A stretch of 64,000 bases of DNA from Mycobacteriaceae bacterium (GCA_019749805.1 JAIEPH010000043.1:1-64000), one strand, 5' to 3'. Positions 48,936-57,481 are shown, counted from the stretch's first letter. Numbers and translations are program-made. The notes: generated by a model from the sequence alone, not told the origin.

Positions 48936-49628
48936 TCAAGCGCTTGTCTCGCGGTGCGGATCGGCGACGGGCTTCGATTCGGCAGACCCGCGCTGGCGCA
49001 GGAAGATCGACAGTCCGATGATCGCCGCGACCGCGATGAACTCGCTCTGCCAGTTCTGCATCGACTCGAACCAGAACTGCGCGGTGGTCACGTACCGCCA
49101 CACCGAGATCACCGGCTGCCCGTGCTGTATCTGTTGGCTGTTGAATTCGGTGACGCCGCCCACTGCGTGCAACCCCCACGACGCGAAGAACAACACGAAG
49201 AAGGCGATCGCCAACGAATGCTCGTAGACGGCCAGCGGCCATCCGCCGTGGCGGACGGGCCAGGGGGAATTCGGTCCTGAGTCGTCGCGCGGGTCGGCGT
49301 CCTGAGGCGCAGTCTTGTTCAACGGTTTGGACTCCGACGAGCCCTTTTGGTACAGGAATGCCGTCAGGACGACGTACATGCCCATCTGGAGAAACTCGGA
49401 TTCCCAATTCTCGAAGGTCGCCTCAACGAAGTGACCGGTCGCCAAGTACTGCAGCGCCGACAGCTGTTCGTTGGATCGGTGTTCGAGCTGTTCCTCGTTG
49501 TATGTGGCAGCACCGGAGACGATCATGCCGAGGAAGAACACCGCGAACAGCCCTACACAGGCCAGCAGCAATCCGTTGTCACGGACAACGTCGTGAACCG
49601 GCCGCCTATTCGGCCCGCTGCCCGTCAC
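48936..49628 (-). CDS. DUF6766 membrane protein with internal duplication
   Basis: This 230-residue protein has four hydrophobic helices in two related halves. Each half ends in the same pattern: NWESEFLQMGMYVVLTAFLYQ followed by KGSSESKP, and NWQSEFIAVAAIIGLSIFLRQ followed by RGSAESKP. This matches the DUF6766 type. Its start overlaps the end of the GAF-ANTAR gene by 23 bp, so it is cotranscribed with that regulator. The function is unknown. Confidence 0.8.
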   Translation of the reverse strand: MTGSGPNRRPVHDVVRDNGLLLACVGLFAVFFLGMIVSGAATYNEEQLEHRSNEQLSALQYLATGHFVEATFENWESEFLQMGMYVVLTAFLYQKGSSESKPLNKTAPQDADPRDDSGPNSPWPVRHGGWPLAVYEHSLAIAFFVLFFASWGLHAVGGVTEFNSQQIQHGQPVISVWRYVTTAQFWFESMQNWQSEFIAVAAIIGLSIFLRQRGSAESKPVADPHRETSA

Positions 49629-50313
49629 GATCGCTCCGGGTGTCGATCACTTGCTGCGCGATTTCGGTCAGCCGGGTGTTGCTGTCCTGCGAGAGCCGCT
49701 TCAGCATCTCGAACGCCCGCACGTCGTCGACGCCGTAGCGCTCCATGATGATGCCCTTCGCCTGGCCGATGCGATCCCTGGTGCTGAGGGCCGACTGCAG
49801 CTGCTCACCGTGGCGGCTGGCCAGGATCGCCGCCGCGGCGTGTGCGCCAAGCACAATGGCGGTTGTCTCGTCAGCGGCGTCGAAGGCGTGCGGTTTGAAC
49901 GCGAACAGGTTGAGGGCTCCGGCGGTGCGGTCGGCGGTGTACAGCTTCACCGAGAGGCCGCTGAGGACGCCGAGTTCGACAGCAGCGGGGGCGTACTTCG
50001 GCCACCGGCTTTCGGTGCGGAAGTCTTCCGTGCGCACGATCACATCGTCGATCGCGGCCTGCACGCAAGGCCCCTCGTCATACTTCATCTGAAAGTCATC
50101 GAGCTGGTGAGGCAAGTTCGTGATGCCGGCCAGGGACTCGTACTTGCCGTTTTTGCCCACGAGTAAGACGCCGGCCGTGTCGACGCCCGGGATGAGCTCC
50201 TTCGCCGTTGCCGTGACGTCCGATAGAACCTCTTCGACAGTTTTGGGCGATGCGGCAGTACGCGCCAACTCAGCCATCCGATGCGCCAGATCGTGTTTCT
50301 GTGTCGAGGCCAT
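49606..50313 (-). CDS. GAF-ANTAR regulatory protein
   Basis: This 235-residue protein has a GAF domain (about residues 15-155: GVDTAGVLLV, DEGPCVQAAID, RWPKYAPAAVELGVLSGLSV) and a C-terminal ANTAR RNA-binding domain (STRDRIGQAKGIIMERYGVDDVRAF...LKRLSQDSNTRLTEIAQ). ANTAR proteins bind paired hairpins in mRNA leaders to prevent termination, and GAF senses a ligand. ATG at 50313 (MASTQKH) is chosen with GGGAAG upstream; longer starts to 50382 exist. It is followed by and overlaps the DUF6766 gene. No target hairpins were identified. Confidence 0.88.
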   Translation of the reverse strand: MASTQKHDLAHRMAELARTAASPKTVEEVLSDVTATAKELIPGVDTAGVLLVGKNGKYESLAGITNLPHQLDDFQMKYDEGPCVQAAIDDVIVRTEDFRTESRWPKYAPAAVELGVLSGLSVKLYTADRTAGALNLFAFKPHAFDAADETTAIVLGAHAAAAILASRHGEQLQSALSTRDRIGQAKGIIMERYGVDDVRAFEMLKRLSQDSNTRLTEIAQQVIDTRSDRDGQRAE

Positions 50314-50491
50314 TGGAACAGACTTCCCACTACGGATGGCCATTACACGAACGTTTGTCATCTCACACAACGGGCAGACCAAGGAGAGGCTCGCGTGGTG
50401 GTCGACCTCTACGCACAGCCAAGGTTCCGTCGGTTCAGACCTGAGTGCCGACGGGGCCGACCTCTAGGGTCACTCTCTTAATTGTAGTAAC

Positions 50492-51715
50492 GTGACCACA
50501 ATGGGCGCACCCAATGTCTGGATCCTCGGTGGGTATCAGAGCGATTTCGCCCGCAACCTCACCCGTGAGGGACAAGATTTCGCTGGCCTGACCTGTGAAG
50601 TCGTGGACTCGACCCTCACCGCGGCGAAGGTCGACGCGTCCGACATCGACGTCGTGCACCTGGGCAATGCCTTCGGCGAGATGTTCGCCCGGCAGGGTCA
50701 CCTCGGCGCCATGCCCGCGACCGTCAACAGCGGGTTGTGGGATACGCCCGCCTCGAGACACGAGGCCGCGTGCGCTTCGGGCAGTGTCGCGACTCTCGCG
50801 GCTATCGCGGATCTTCGTTCGGGCGCATACCGGGCCGCACTGGTGCTGGGCGTCGAGCTGGAGAAGACGGTCCACGGCGACACCGCCGCCCAGTATCTCG
50901 GCGCGGCCGCGTGGACCGACCACGAGGGCGTCGACGCCAAATTCATGTGGCCGCACATGTTCGACAAACTGGCCGCCGAGTACGACCACCGCTACGGCAT
51001 CGACGACGCCCACCTGCGCGCCATCGCCCAAGTCAACTTCGCCAATGCGCGCAACAATCCCAATGCGCAGACGCGAGGGTGGGTGGTTCCGGACCCGATC
51101 ACCGCCGATGACGACGCGAACCCCGTCATCGACGGGCGTATCCGTCGTTTTGACTGCAGCCAGATGACCGACGGGGCCGCGGGCATCGTCCTCGTCACCG
51201 ACGATTGGCTGCGCGATCACCCTGCCGCACGTCCGATCGGCCGCATCGACGGCTGGGGCCACCGCACCGTCGGTCTCGGCCTGCAGCAGAAACTCGACCA
51301 TTCGGCCGACAACCCCTACGTGTTGCCCCACGTGCGCACGGCGGTGCTCGACGCCTTCGACCGGGCGCGCGTCACCCTCGACGACGTCGACGGCTTCGAG
51401 GTGCACGACTGCTTCACACCCAGCGAATATCTCGCGATCGACCACATCGGACTCACCGGACCCGGCGAATCGTGGAAAGCCATCGAGAACGGCGAGATCG
51501 AGATGGGCGGGCTGTTGCCGATCAACCCCAGCGGAGGCCTGATCGGCGGCGGGCATCCCGTCGGCGCGTCCGGTGTGCGCATGCTCCTGGACGCCGCTAA
51601 ACAAGTCAGCGGCGGCGCGGGCGACTACCAGGTCGAGGGCGCAAAGACGTTCGGCACCTTGAACTTCGGCGGAAGCACCGCCACCACCGTCAGTTTCGTC
51701 GTGAGTGGAGTGTGA
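50492..51715 (+). CDS. Thiolase-superfamily acetyl-CoA acetyltransferase
   Basis: This 407-residue protein has thiolase signatures: the acyl-binding Cys in EAACASGS (about residue 94), EVHDCFTPSE and GGHPVGASG with the catalytic His. The lack of a classical CxG near the end suggests the SCP-x/SCP2-thiolase-like group. GTG at 50492 is used; an ATG follows three codons later. It is first in a tight operon with a carotenoid oxygenase (1 nt gap) and an HxlR regulator. It probably breaks or forms a CoA thioester bond in a degradative pathway, but the substrate is not deducible. Confidence 0.88.
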   Translation: MTTMGAPNVWILGGYQSDFARNLTREGQDFAGLTCEVVDSTLTAAKVDASDIDVVHLGNAFGEMFARQGHLGAMPATVNSGLWDTPASRHEAACASGSVATLAAIADLRSGAYRAALVLGVELEKTVHGDTAAQYLGAAAWTDHEGVDAKFMWPHMFDKLAAEYDHRYGIDDAHLRAIAQVNFANARNNPNAQTRGWVVPDPITADDDANPVIDGRIRRFDCSQMTDGAAGIVLVTDDWLRDHPAARPIGRIDGWGHRTVGLGLQQKLDHSADNPYVLPHVRTAVLDAFDRARVTLDDVDGFEVHDCFTPSEYLAIDHIGLTGPGESWKAIENGEIEMGGLLPINPSGGLIGGGHPVGASGVRMLLDAAKQVSGGAGDYQVEGAKTFGTLNFGGSTATTVSFVVSGV

Positions 51716-51716
51716 C

Positions 51717-53240
51717 ATGAGTGTGAACGTGGAGGTCGTCGGGAAGTTTCTGTCGACGCTGCCGGAGGACGACGACCACCCCTACCGCACCGGACCGTGG
51801 CGCCCACAGACCACCGAGTGGGATGCCGAGGATCTGCAGGCGGTCGAGGGCGAGATTCCGCACGATCTCGATGGCGTGTACCTGCGCAACACCGAGAACC
51901 CTCTGCACCCCGCGCTGAAGTTCTACCACCCGTTCGACGGCGACGGCATGGTGCACGTCGTCGGATTCCGTGACGGAAAGGCGTTCTACCGCAACAGGTT
52001 CGTGCGTACCGACGGTTTCGACGCAGAGAACGAGGAGGGCGGCCCGTTGTGGCCGGGCCTCGCCGAACCGATCCAGCTCGCCAAGCGCGACTACGGTTGG
52101 GGCGCACGGACGCTGATGAAGGACGCGTCGAGCACCGACGTGATCGTGCACCGCGGCACGGCGTTGACGAGCCACTACCAGTGCGGCGACATGTACCGCA
52201 TCGATCCCTTCACCGGGGACACGTTGGGTAAAGAGAAATTCAACGGCGGGTTCCCGTTCGACTGGGGTGTTTCGGCGCACCCGAAGGTCGACGACCGCAC
52301 CGGCGAGTTGCTGTTCTTCACCTACAGCAAGGAAGCGCCGTACATGCGCTACGGCGTCGTCGACGCCGCCAATGATCTGGTGCATTTCACCGATATCCCG
52401 CTTCCCGGACCGCGACTCCCCCATGACATGGCGTTCACCGAAAACTATGCGATCCTCAACGACTTTCCGCTGTTCTGGGATCCGAAGCTGCTGCAGGCCG
52501 GCGTCCACCTACCCGGTTTTCACCGAGATATGCCGTCCCGGTTCGCGGTCATCCCCCGCCGCGGTGGCCCCGCGGAGATCCGGTGGTTCGAGGCCGATCC
52601 AACCTTCGTCCTGCACTGGGTCAACGCCTACGAGGACGGCGACGAGATCGTCCTCGACGGCTTCTTCGAAGGTGACCCCACGCCGGTCGACACCCTCACC
52701 GGAGACAAGTACAAGAAGGCGTTCCGGTATCTCGCCCTGGACGGGTTGCAGACCAACCTTCATCGTTGGCGCTTCAACCTGGTTACCGGAGAGACGCGCG
52801 AAGAGCGCCTGTCGGAATCCACGACCGAGTTCGGCATGATCAACGGCGGCTACGCGGGCGGCCAGTACCGATACACCTATGCCGCAACGGGTAAGCCGGG
52901 ATGGTTCCTGTTCGACGGCTTGGTGAAGCACGATGTTGCGACCGGCACCGAGGAACGTTTCACATTCGACGACGGCGTCTACGGCAGCGAGACCGCGATG
53001 GCGCCGCGGGTGGGGAGCAGCGCCGAGGACGACGGTTACCTCGTGACGCTGACCACCGACATGAACGCCGACGCCTCGTACTGCCTGGTATTCGACGCGG
53101 CCCGGGTCGCCGACGGACCGGTGTGCAAACTCGCACTGCCGGAACGAATTTCCAGCGGCACCCACTCGACGTGGGCACGTGGTTCGGAGCTGCGACGCTG
53201 GCGAGACGCCGACACCGCGGCCGGCGCGGTCGGCCTGTAG
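51717..53240 (+). CDS. Carotenoid oxygenase (RPE65/lignostilbene dioxygenase family)
   Basis: This 507-residue non-heme iron dioxygenase has family landmarks PHDLDGVYLRNTENP, FDGDGMVH and the four iron-ligand His contexts: SAHPKVD, LPHDMAFTENY, VLHWVNAYE and GTHSTWA. The enzyme cleaves a C=C bond of a carotenoid, apocarotenoid or stilbene. ATG at 51717 lies right after the thiolase stop and the next gene begins at the base after its own stop. Thiolase plus dioxygenase in one unit suggests degradation of the cleavage product, which is inferred. Confidence 0.92.
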   Translation: MSVNVEVVGKFLSTLPEDDDHPYRTGPWRPQTTEWDAEDLQAVEGEIPHDLDGVYLRNTENPLHPALKFYHPFDGDGMVHVVGFRDGKAFYRNRFVRTDGFDAENEEGGPLWPGLAEPIQLAKRDYGWGARTLMKDASSTDVIVHRGTALTSHYQCGDMYRIDPFTGDTLGKEKFNGGFPFDWGVSAHPKVDDRTGELLFFTYSKEAPYMRYGVVDAANDLVHFTDIPLPGPRLPHDMAFTENYAILNDFPLFWDPKLLQAGVHLPGFHRDMPSRFAVIPRRGGPAEIRWFEADPTFVLHWVNAYEDGDEIVLDGFFEGDPTPVDTLTGDKYKKAFRYLALDGLQTNLHRWRFNLVTGETREERLSESTTEFGMINGGYAGGQYRYTYAATGKPGWFLFDGLVKHDVATGTEERFTFDDGVYGSETAMAPRVGSSAEDDGYLVTLTTDMNADASYCLVFDAARVADGPVCKLALPERISSGTHSTWARGSELRRWRDADTAAGAVGL

Positions 53241-54134
53241 GTGACCGAGCCGGGCCCCAACGCCGTCGCACGCATGTTGGGGCTTCTCGGCGACGAGTGG
53301 ACTCTGCTCGTCGTCCAGCAGGCGCTCCTCGGGGCGACGCGGTACGGCGACTTCCGCGCCCGGCTACCCATTTCGAACTCCGTGCTGACGGCACGGCTGC
53401 GATTGCTGACCGGTGAAGCGCTGCTCGAAAGCCGTCCGTACCAATCGAACCCACCGCGTTCGGCATACGTCATCACCGAACGCTCCCGATCGCTGTGGCC
53501 GGTGCTGCTGTCGATCTGGGAATGGGAACGCCGCTGGGTGCCCGACCACGACGATCCCCTGCCCGGCATGCGTCACACATCGTGCGGCGGCGACTTCGCA
53601 CCGGTGGTCACCTGCGGCTCATGTGGAGAGGCGGCGAGCGAGAAGGACGTCGTCGCGCAGTGGGGTCCGAGCGGCTCGTGGTCACGGTCGATTCCGGTGG
53701 CGGCGACGCGACGACGGTCGGCGTCCGATCAGTCCGCAGGGTTGTTCCCACAGACGATGAGCGTCATGGGCAATCGATGGGGCTTCGCGCTGTTGGTCGC
53801 CGCGTTCGTGGGGATGAGCCGGTTCACCGATTTTCAGACACAGCTGGGCGCACCCCCGGGCTCGATCGCCGACCGGCTGGCGATCTTCACGGCCAACGGG
53901 GTGTTCGAGATGTCCGACAACCGATACCGCCTGACCGAGAAGGGCCGGGCGCTGTTTCCGGTCCTGGTGACCGCCCTGCAGTGGGCGCAGCGTTGGTACT
54001 CCTCACCCGACGGGCCGGCGGTGGCCCTCGCCCACACAGCGTGTGGCCGCCGATTCGTACCAGTCCTGACATGCGATCAGTGCTCCGAACCACTGCGTGG
54101 CGCGCATGTCGCCGCGGTCGAGAAAAATAGCTGA
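53241..54134 (+). CDS. Double-domain HxlR-family transcriptional regulator
   Basis: This 297-residue protein has two HxlR-type winged helices in tandem: residues about 5-95 (LGLLGDEWTLLVVQQALLG, LTARLRLLTGEALLES, YVITERSRSLWPVL) and about 165-265 (MGNRWGFALLVAAF, YRLTEKGRALFPVL). Each is followed by a Cys-rich module (HTSCGGDFAPVVTCGSCGE and HTACGRRFVPVLTCDQCSE) that could bind metal. Normal HxlR proteins have one domain and act as dimers. GTG at 53241 follows the oxygenase stop without a gap, so it probably controls this operon. Confidence 0.88.
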   Translation: MTEPGPNAVARMLGLLGDEWTLLVVQQALLGATRYGDFRARLPISNSVLTARLRLLTGEALLESRPYQSNPPRSAYVITERSRSLWPVLLSIWEWERRWVPDHDDPLPGMRHTSCGGDFAPVVTCGSCGEAASEKDVVAQWGPSGSWSRSIPVAATRRRSASDQSAGLFPQTMSVMGNRWGFALLVAAFVGMSRFTDFQTQLGAPPGSIADRLAIFTANGVFEMSDNRYRLTEKGRALFPVLVTALQWAQRWYSSPDGPAVALAHTACGRRFVPVLTCDQCSEPLRGAHVAAVEKNS

Positions 54135-54140
54135 AAAATT

Positions 54141-54167
54141 CTGGCACTCTCTGCGTCCGAGTGCTAA
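54141..54167 (+). promoter_or_regulatory. CIRCE-like operator (HrcA site)
   Basis: CTGGCACTC (54141-54149), a 9-nt spacer and GAGTGCTAA (54159-54167) match the CIRCE consensus TTAGCACTC-N9-GAGTGCTAA with two mismatches in the left arm. It lies about 75 bp upstream of the small heat-shock gene, implying HrcA repression. Confidence 0.85.
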
Positions 54168-54193
54168 TCTCGCAGGTGCACAGTGATTTGGTC

Positions 54194-54212
54194 GCCCGCC
54201 AGGGTGGCGGGC
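54194..54212 (+). other. GC-rich leader hairpin upstream of the small heat-shock gene
   Basis: GCCCGCCA and TGGCGGGC form a perfect 8-bp stem with a GGG loop, 12 nt before the GAGGAGG ribosome site. It could stabilise the mRNA or influence translation; no pairing with the ribosome site itself was found. Confidence 0.5.
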
Positions 54213-54239
54213 TCTGAGCGATTGAGGAGGTGGATTGCT

Positions 54240-54689
54240 GTGCTGCGTTTTGATCCGTTCAGTGACCTTGATGCCTTGACCCGGGGCTTGCTGACCAGCC
54301 AGACCGGATCGAATCGGACCCCTCGGTTCATGCCGATGGACCTCTGCAAGATCGATGATCATTATGTCCTGACCGCCGACTTGCCCGGTATCGATCCCGG
54401 TTCGGTGGATGTCGACGTCGACAGCGGCACCCTCACGATTTCCGCGCATCGCACCGCCCGTTCAGAGGACGCCGTCCAGTGGCTGGCGAACGAGCGGTTC
54501 TTCGGCACCTACCGCAGGCAGCTTTCCCTCGGGGAAGGCATCGATGCATCGGCGATTTCGGCGACCTACGAGAACGGCGTGCTGACCGTGACGATCCCGG
54601 TCGCCGAGCGGGCGAAGCCGCGCAAGATCGAGGTCGCCCATAGCGGCAGACAACAGTCGATCGAGCCGACCACCGCCGACTCGGAGTAA
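54240..54689 (+). CDS. hsp20: Small heat-shock protein, Hsp20 family
   Basis: This 149-residue ATP-independent chaperone has an alpha-crystallin domain (about residues 35-135: FMPMDLCKIDDHYVLTADLPG, ENGVLTVTIPVAERAKPRKIEV), including the conserved GVLTVTIP strand. GTG at 54240 is chosen because GAGGAGG lies 8 nt upstream and the N-terminus LRFDPFSDLDAL is typical. An upstream start at 54183 would run through the hairpin. A CIRCE-like operator precedes it, so heat induction through HrcA is expected. Confidence 0.94.
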   Translation: MLRFDPFSDLDALTRGLLTSQTGSNRTPRFMPMDLCKIDDHYVLTADLPGIDPGSVDVDVDSGTLTISAHRTARSEDAVQWLANERFFGTYRRQLSLGEGIDASAISATYENGVLTVTIPVAERAKPRKIEVAHSGRQQSIEPTTADSE

Positions 54690-54698
54690 CCACTCAAT

Positions 54699-54754
54699 CG
54701 AGACCGCGGGCAGATCGCGATTCAGCTCGAAAACGTGATCTGTCCGCAGTCTCG
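54699..54754. terminator. Convergent bidirectional hairpin
   Basis: CGAGACCGCGGGCAGATC (54699-54716) pairs with GATCTGTCCGCAGTCTCG (54737-54754) with two G-T type mismatches. It lies between the convergent hsp20 and GNAT genes and can serve both. Confidence 0.7.
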
Positions 54755-54785
54755 ACGGATCAGGATTGGCCCAATGGGCATGCCG

Positions 54786-55382
54786 TCACGTGTGACGGTC
54801 CAGCCGGTACCGCAGGTTGTTGCGCACCGACGGCCACTCGATATCCAGAATCGAGTACACGACGGTGTCGCGCCGCGATCCGTCGGCCAGCAGCTGGTTA
54901 CTGCGCAACACACCGTCGAGCTTGGCGCCCAGGCCCTCGATCGCTTTCCGGCTGGTGAAGTTGAAGAAGTGCGTTCGGAATTCGACTGCGACACAATTCA
55001 ATTTGTCGAAGGCGTGGCCGAGCATCAGCAGCTTCGTCTCACTGTTGATCCCGCTGCGCCGGGCCGATTCCACGTACCACGTGTTGCCGACCTCGAGTCG
55101 CCGGTTGGCCGGGTCCACGTTCATGAAGCTCGACGAACCGACGAACGCGCCGTCCAGGCGACGCACGACCATCGTCAGTCCGGAGTCCGGCGCCTGTACC
55201 GCCAGCCGGGCGTCGACCCATCGCGCGACCGCCTCCGGGGCAGGTGCTCCGGTGAACCACAGGCGCCCGAGTTCGCCGTCGGCAGCGGCCGCTTCGATCT
55301 CCGGAACATGTTCTGAGCTAAGGGGTTCCAGCTTGACCCAGCGGTCCCCGATCAGCGAGACCGGTTCGATGAACCCGCTCAT
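54786..55382 (-). CDS. GNAT-family N-acetyltransferase (RimJ/RimL-like)
   Basis: This 198-residue protein has the RimJ/RimL-type Acetyltransf_3 layout: VKLEPLSSEHVPE at the start, then FVGSSSFMNVDPANRRLEVGNTWY, an acetyl-CoA loop in ARRSGINSETKLLML and a VEFRTHFFNFTSRKAIEGLGAK segment. ATG at 55382 overlaps the stop of the upstream membrane-protein gene as ATGA. The acceptor is unknown. Confidence 0.88.
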   Translation of the reverse strand: MSGFIEPVSLIGDRWVKLEPLSSEHVPEIEAAAADGELGRLWFTGAPAPEAVARWVDARLAVQAPDSGLTMVVRRLDGAFVGSSSFMNVDPANRRLEVGNTWYVESARRSGINSETKLLMLGHAFDKLNCVAVEFRTHFFNFTSRKAIEGLGAKLDGVLRSNQLLADGSRRDTVVYSILDIEWPSVRNNLRYRLDRHT

Positions 55383-55816
55383 GACGTTCGCACGGTGGTC
55401 GCCGACCACGCGGCGACCATTGTCATCACCGACAGCACCGCCGCCGCGACCGCCACCGCGACGCCGGTATAGAGGCCGAATCCAGCCGACACCGGCGTAT
55501 ACACGTAGAGCCGGTAGTAGAACACCGTGAGAACCACCAGCAACACCGAAATGGCCAGTGCTGCCGAGGATGCCACCCGGGCCGACAACCCCCGCGCCGC
55601 CATCGCTCCCGCCACGATCAAGGTCGCTGACAGCAGGACGATGAGCTGACCGACACCGAAGCCGGATAACCGATTCCGCAACTCATCCATATCGCCGACC
55701 ACGCCGCCGACCGCGCTGGCGCGAGCACCCTCAGCCGTCAACCATGGCATCCACCCATTCACCACGAGGATCGCCGCACACAGTGCGACCAGCCATCCGG
55801 GACGCAGGCGCGACAT
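55379..55816 (-). CDS. Small four-helix membrane protein, unknown function
   Basis: This 145-residue protein has four hydrophobic helices (LVALCAAILVVNGWMPWL, VGQLIVLLSATLIVAGAMAA, AALAISVLLVVLTVFYY, GVAVAVAAAVLSVMTMVAAW). No family is recognised beyond a Trp-containing first helix seen in other actinobacterial membrane proteins. ATG at 55816 is divergent from the cupin gene, whose start is 16 nt away. It is translationally coupled to the GNAT gene. Confidence 0.75.
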   Translation of the reverse strand: MSRLRPGWLVALCAAILVVNGWMPWLTAEGARASAVGGVVGDMDELRNRLSGFGVGQLIVLLSATLIVAGAMAARGLSARVASSAALAISVLLVVLTVFYYRLYVYTPVSAGFGLYTGVAVAVAAAVLSVMTMVAAWSATTVRTS

Positions 55817-55832
55817 GCGTGAAGACTACGGT

Positions 55833-56285
55833 ATGACGATGACCGAACTTCCCGACTGGGCGCGCCACATCGACATGGCTCCTCACCCCGAGGGCGGCTA
55901 TTTCAAGGAGACCTGGCGCAGCGAGTTGACGGTGCCGCAATCGGCACTTCCCCTGGAATACAACGGCCCGCGCAACGCCGGGACGGCCATCCTGTTCCTA
56001 CTGATGCCCGGCCAGCAGTCGGCATGGCACACCGTGCGCAGTGCCGAGCTGTGGCTGTATCACTCCGGGGGGCCGCTGCTCCTCGAGATCGGTCCCGAAC
56101 AGGACACCGCCACAACACATCTACTCGGCTCGGACATCATGGGTGGCGAGAGCCCGCAGATCCTCGTGCCGCCCGGACACTGGCAGCGCGCTCGCCCGCG
56201 CGACGATCAGCCCTGCCTTGTCAGCTGTGTCGTGGTCCCAGGATTCGACTTCGCCGACTTCGCCCTCGGGGCACCAACCGACTGA
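55833..56285 (+). CDS. Cupin protein (cupin_5 / DUF985 type)
   Basis: This 150-residue single cupin barrel has HPEGGYFKETWRS, TAILFLLMPGQQSAWHTVRSAELW and a VPPGHWQRA turn, characteristic of the cupin_5 (DUF985) family. ATG at 55833 is preferred over the frame start at 55815, which overlaps the divergent gene. The function is unknown; relatives are thought to bind small ligands or sugars. Confidence 0.88.
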   Translation: MTMTELPDWARHIDMAPHPEGGYFKETWRSELTVPQSALPLEYNGPRNAGTAILFLLMPGQQSAWHTVRSAELWLYHSGGPLLLEIGPEQDTATTHLLGSDIMGGESPQILVPPGHWQRARPRDDQPCLVSCVVVPGFDFADFALGAPTD

Positions 56286-56289
56286 TTCG

Positions 56290-56667
56290 TCAGAGCCGGC
56301 CGGCGCGCAGCTTGTCCAGCCGTCGCCGGTCTCGCTTCGTCGGCCTGCCCGCGCCACGGTCACGGACGGCGATCGCGATCGCCTCGGTGGGCTCGGGTTC
56401 GGGTGTTCGGTCCAAAAAGCAGGTCGCCGCATCGGCCGCGCCCACCCGCTTCTGGATCACCCGCACCACCTCGACCACCCGCGTGGTCTGGCCCACCAAT
56501 GCGCGTACCTCGTCACCCGGTGACACCGTGGTGGCGGGTTTCGCGGGACGGCCGTTCACCCGCACGTGTCCACCCCGGCAGGCGTCGGCGGCGTCGGGCC
56601 GCGTCTTGACGAGCCGGACCGACCACAGCCATCTGTCCACGCGGGTCGACTCCACGCCTTCCATCAT
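56290..56667 (-). CDS. S4-domain RNA-binding protein (Hsp15-like)
   Basis: This 125-residue protein has an S4 domain at residues 7-70 (TRVDRWLWSVRLVKTRPDAADACRG, HVRVNGRPAKPATTVSPGDEV) and a basic C-terminal tail (GRPTKRDRRRLDKLRAGRL). This is the layout of Hsp15/HslR, which binds stalled 50S subunits carrying nascent tRNA. ATG at 56667 is used. The gene is convergent with the cupin gene, 4 nt apart. Confidence 0.9.
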   Translation of the reverse strand: MMEGVESTRVDRWLWSVRLVKTRPDAADACRGGHVRVNGRPAKPATTVSPGDEVRALVGQTTRVVEVVRVIQKRVGAADAATCFLDRTPEPEPTEAIAIAVRDRGAGRPTKRDRRRLDKLRAGRL

Positions 56668-56824
56668 GGACCAGGTGGTGAACTACCCAGCCGGCCGATT
56701 CGTATTACGAGTACGCACCGCGACCGCAGCCTTATTGTGACCTTATGCAAGCCTTATTTTTCTTAAAAATTGGTGTACCGTAGACGTTCGGGCACATGTA
56801 CTGCAGCCATGGAAGGAAGCCGAC

Positions 56825-57481
56825 ATGCAACACGCACCTGCACGGATCGTCCTGGTCACCGGCGGATCGCGGGGTATCGGCGCGGAGATCGCCCGGCAAC
56901 TCGCCAGCCCCGACACCCATGTCGTCGTGAACTTCCGCAAGCGAGCCGAGCGAGCCGAATCCATCGCCCAAGCCATCCGTGACGCGGGCGGCCACGCGTC
57001 AACGCTGCGTGCCGACATCTCCGACGAGGCCGAGTGCTCGGCCATGATCGACGACATCTCGCATCGCTTCGGTCGTCTGGACGCCGCCATCCTCAACGCA
57101 TCCGTCGGTCCCGAGGCGGGCGATGATCTTAGAAGCGCGAAGCGTCTCAACCGCGATGCACAGCGCCGCATTGCGCTGAAGACCGTGCCGCTGATGCCGG
57201 CGGGCGGCCACATCGTGTTCGTCACGAGCCATGCGGCCCACTTCTTCCCCCATCGCGCGGTGCCGAAGGGGCAGACCGCCGTTGCGGCGAGCAAGTGGGC
57301 CGGCGAAACCGCGTTGTATGCGTTGCGTTCGGAATTCCGCCGTGCCGGAGTGCATTTCACGGTGGTTTCCGGTGACAGCGCCGACGTCGCGTTCGCAGCT
57401 GCGATCGCCAACGTCGCCAACACGCCGAACCCGTCCGGCATCGTGTATGTCGGCGGCGCCGACTCGCTGAAGATCGCCTAG
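56825..57481 (+). CDS. Short-chain dehydrogenase/reductase-like protein
   Basis: This 218-residue Rossmann protein has the cofactor motif TGGSRGIG (residues 12-19), the NAS variant of NAG, and the catalytic-region serine in VFVTSHAAHF. The YxxxK motif is not intact: the Lys in AVAASKWAGE remains but no Tyr stands four residues before it. Catalysis may therefore be altered or lost. ATG at 56825 has GGAAGGAAG upstream, behind an AT-rich stretch (56750-56775) that may hold the promoter. Its stop overlaps the convergent VOC gene. Confidence 0.85.
   Translation: MQHAPARIVLVTGGSRGIGAEIARQLASPDTHVVVNFRKRAERAESIAQAIRDAGGHASTLRADISDEAECSAMIDDISHRFGRLDAAILNASVGPEAGDDLRSAKRLNRDAQRRIALKTVPLMPAGGHIVFVTSHAAHFFPHRAVPKGQTAVAASKWAGETALYALRSEFRRAGVHFTVVSGDSADVAFAAAIANVANTPNPSGIVYVGGADSLKIA

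Noticed and set aside
47323..50500. Possible genomic island integrated at tRNA-Arg
   Set aside because: No integrase and no repeated tRNA 3' end were found downstream.
56700..56710. Short palindrome TCGTATTACGA in the divergent S4/SDR promoter region
   Set aside because: It is too short and single to support an operator claim without conservation data.
57231..57470. Alternative frames inside the SDR and VOC genes
   Set aside because: They are Arg/Pro/Ser-rich shadow frames of clear genes.
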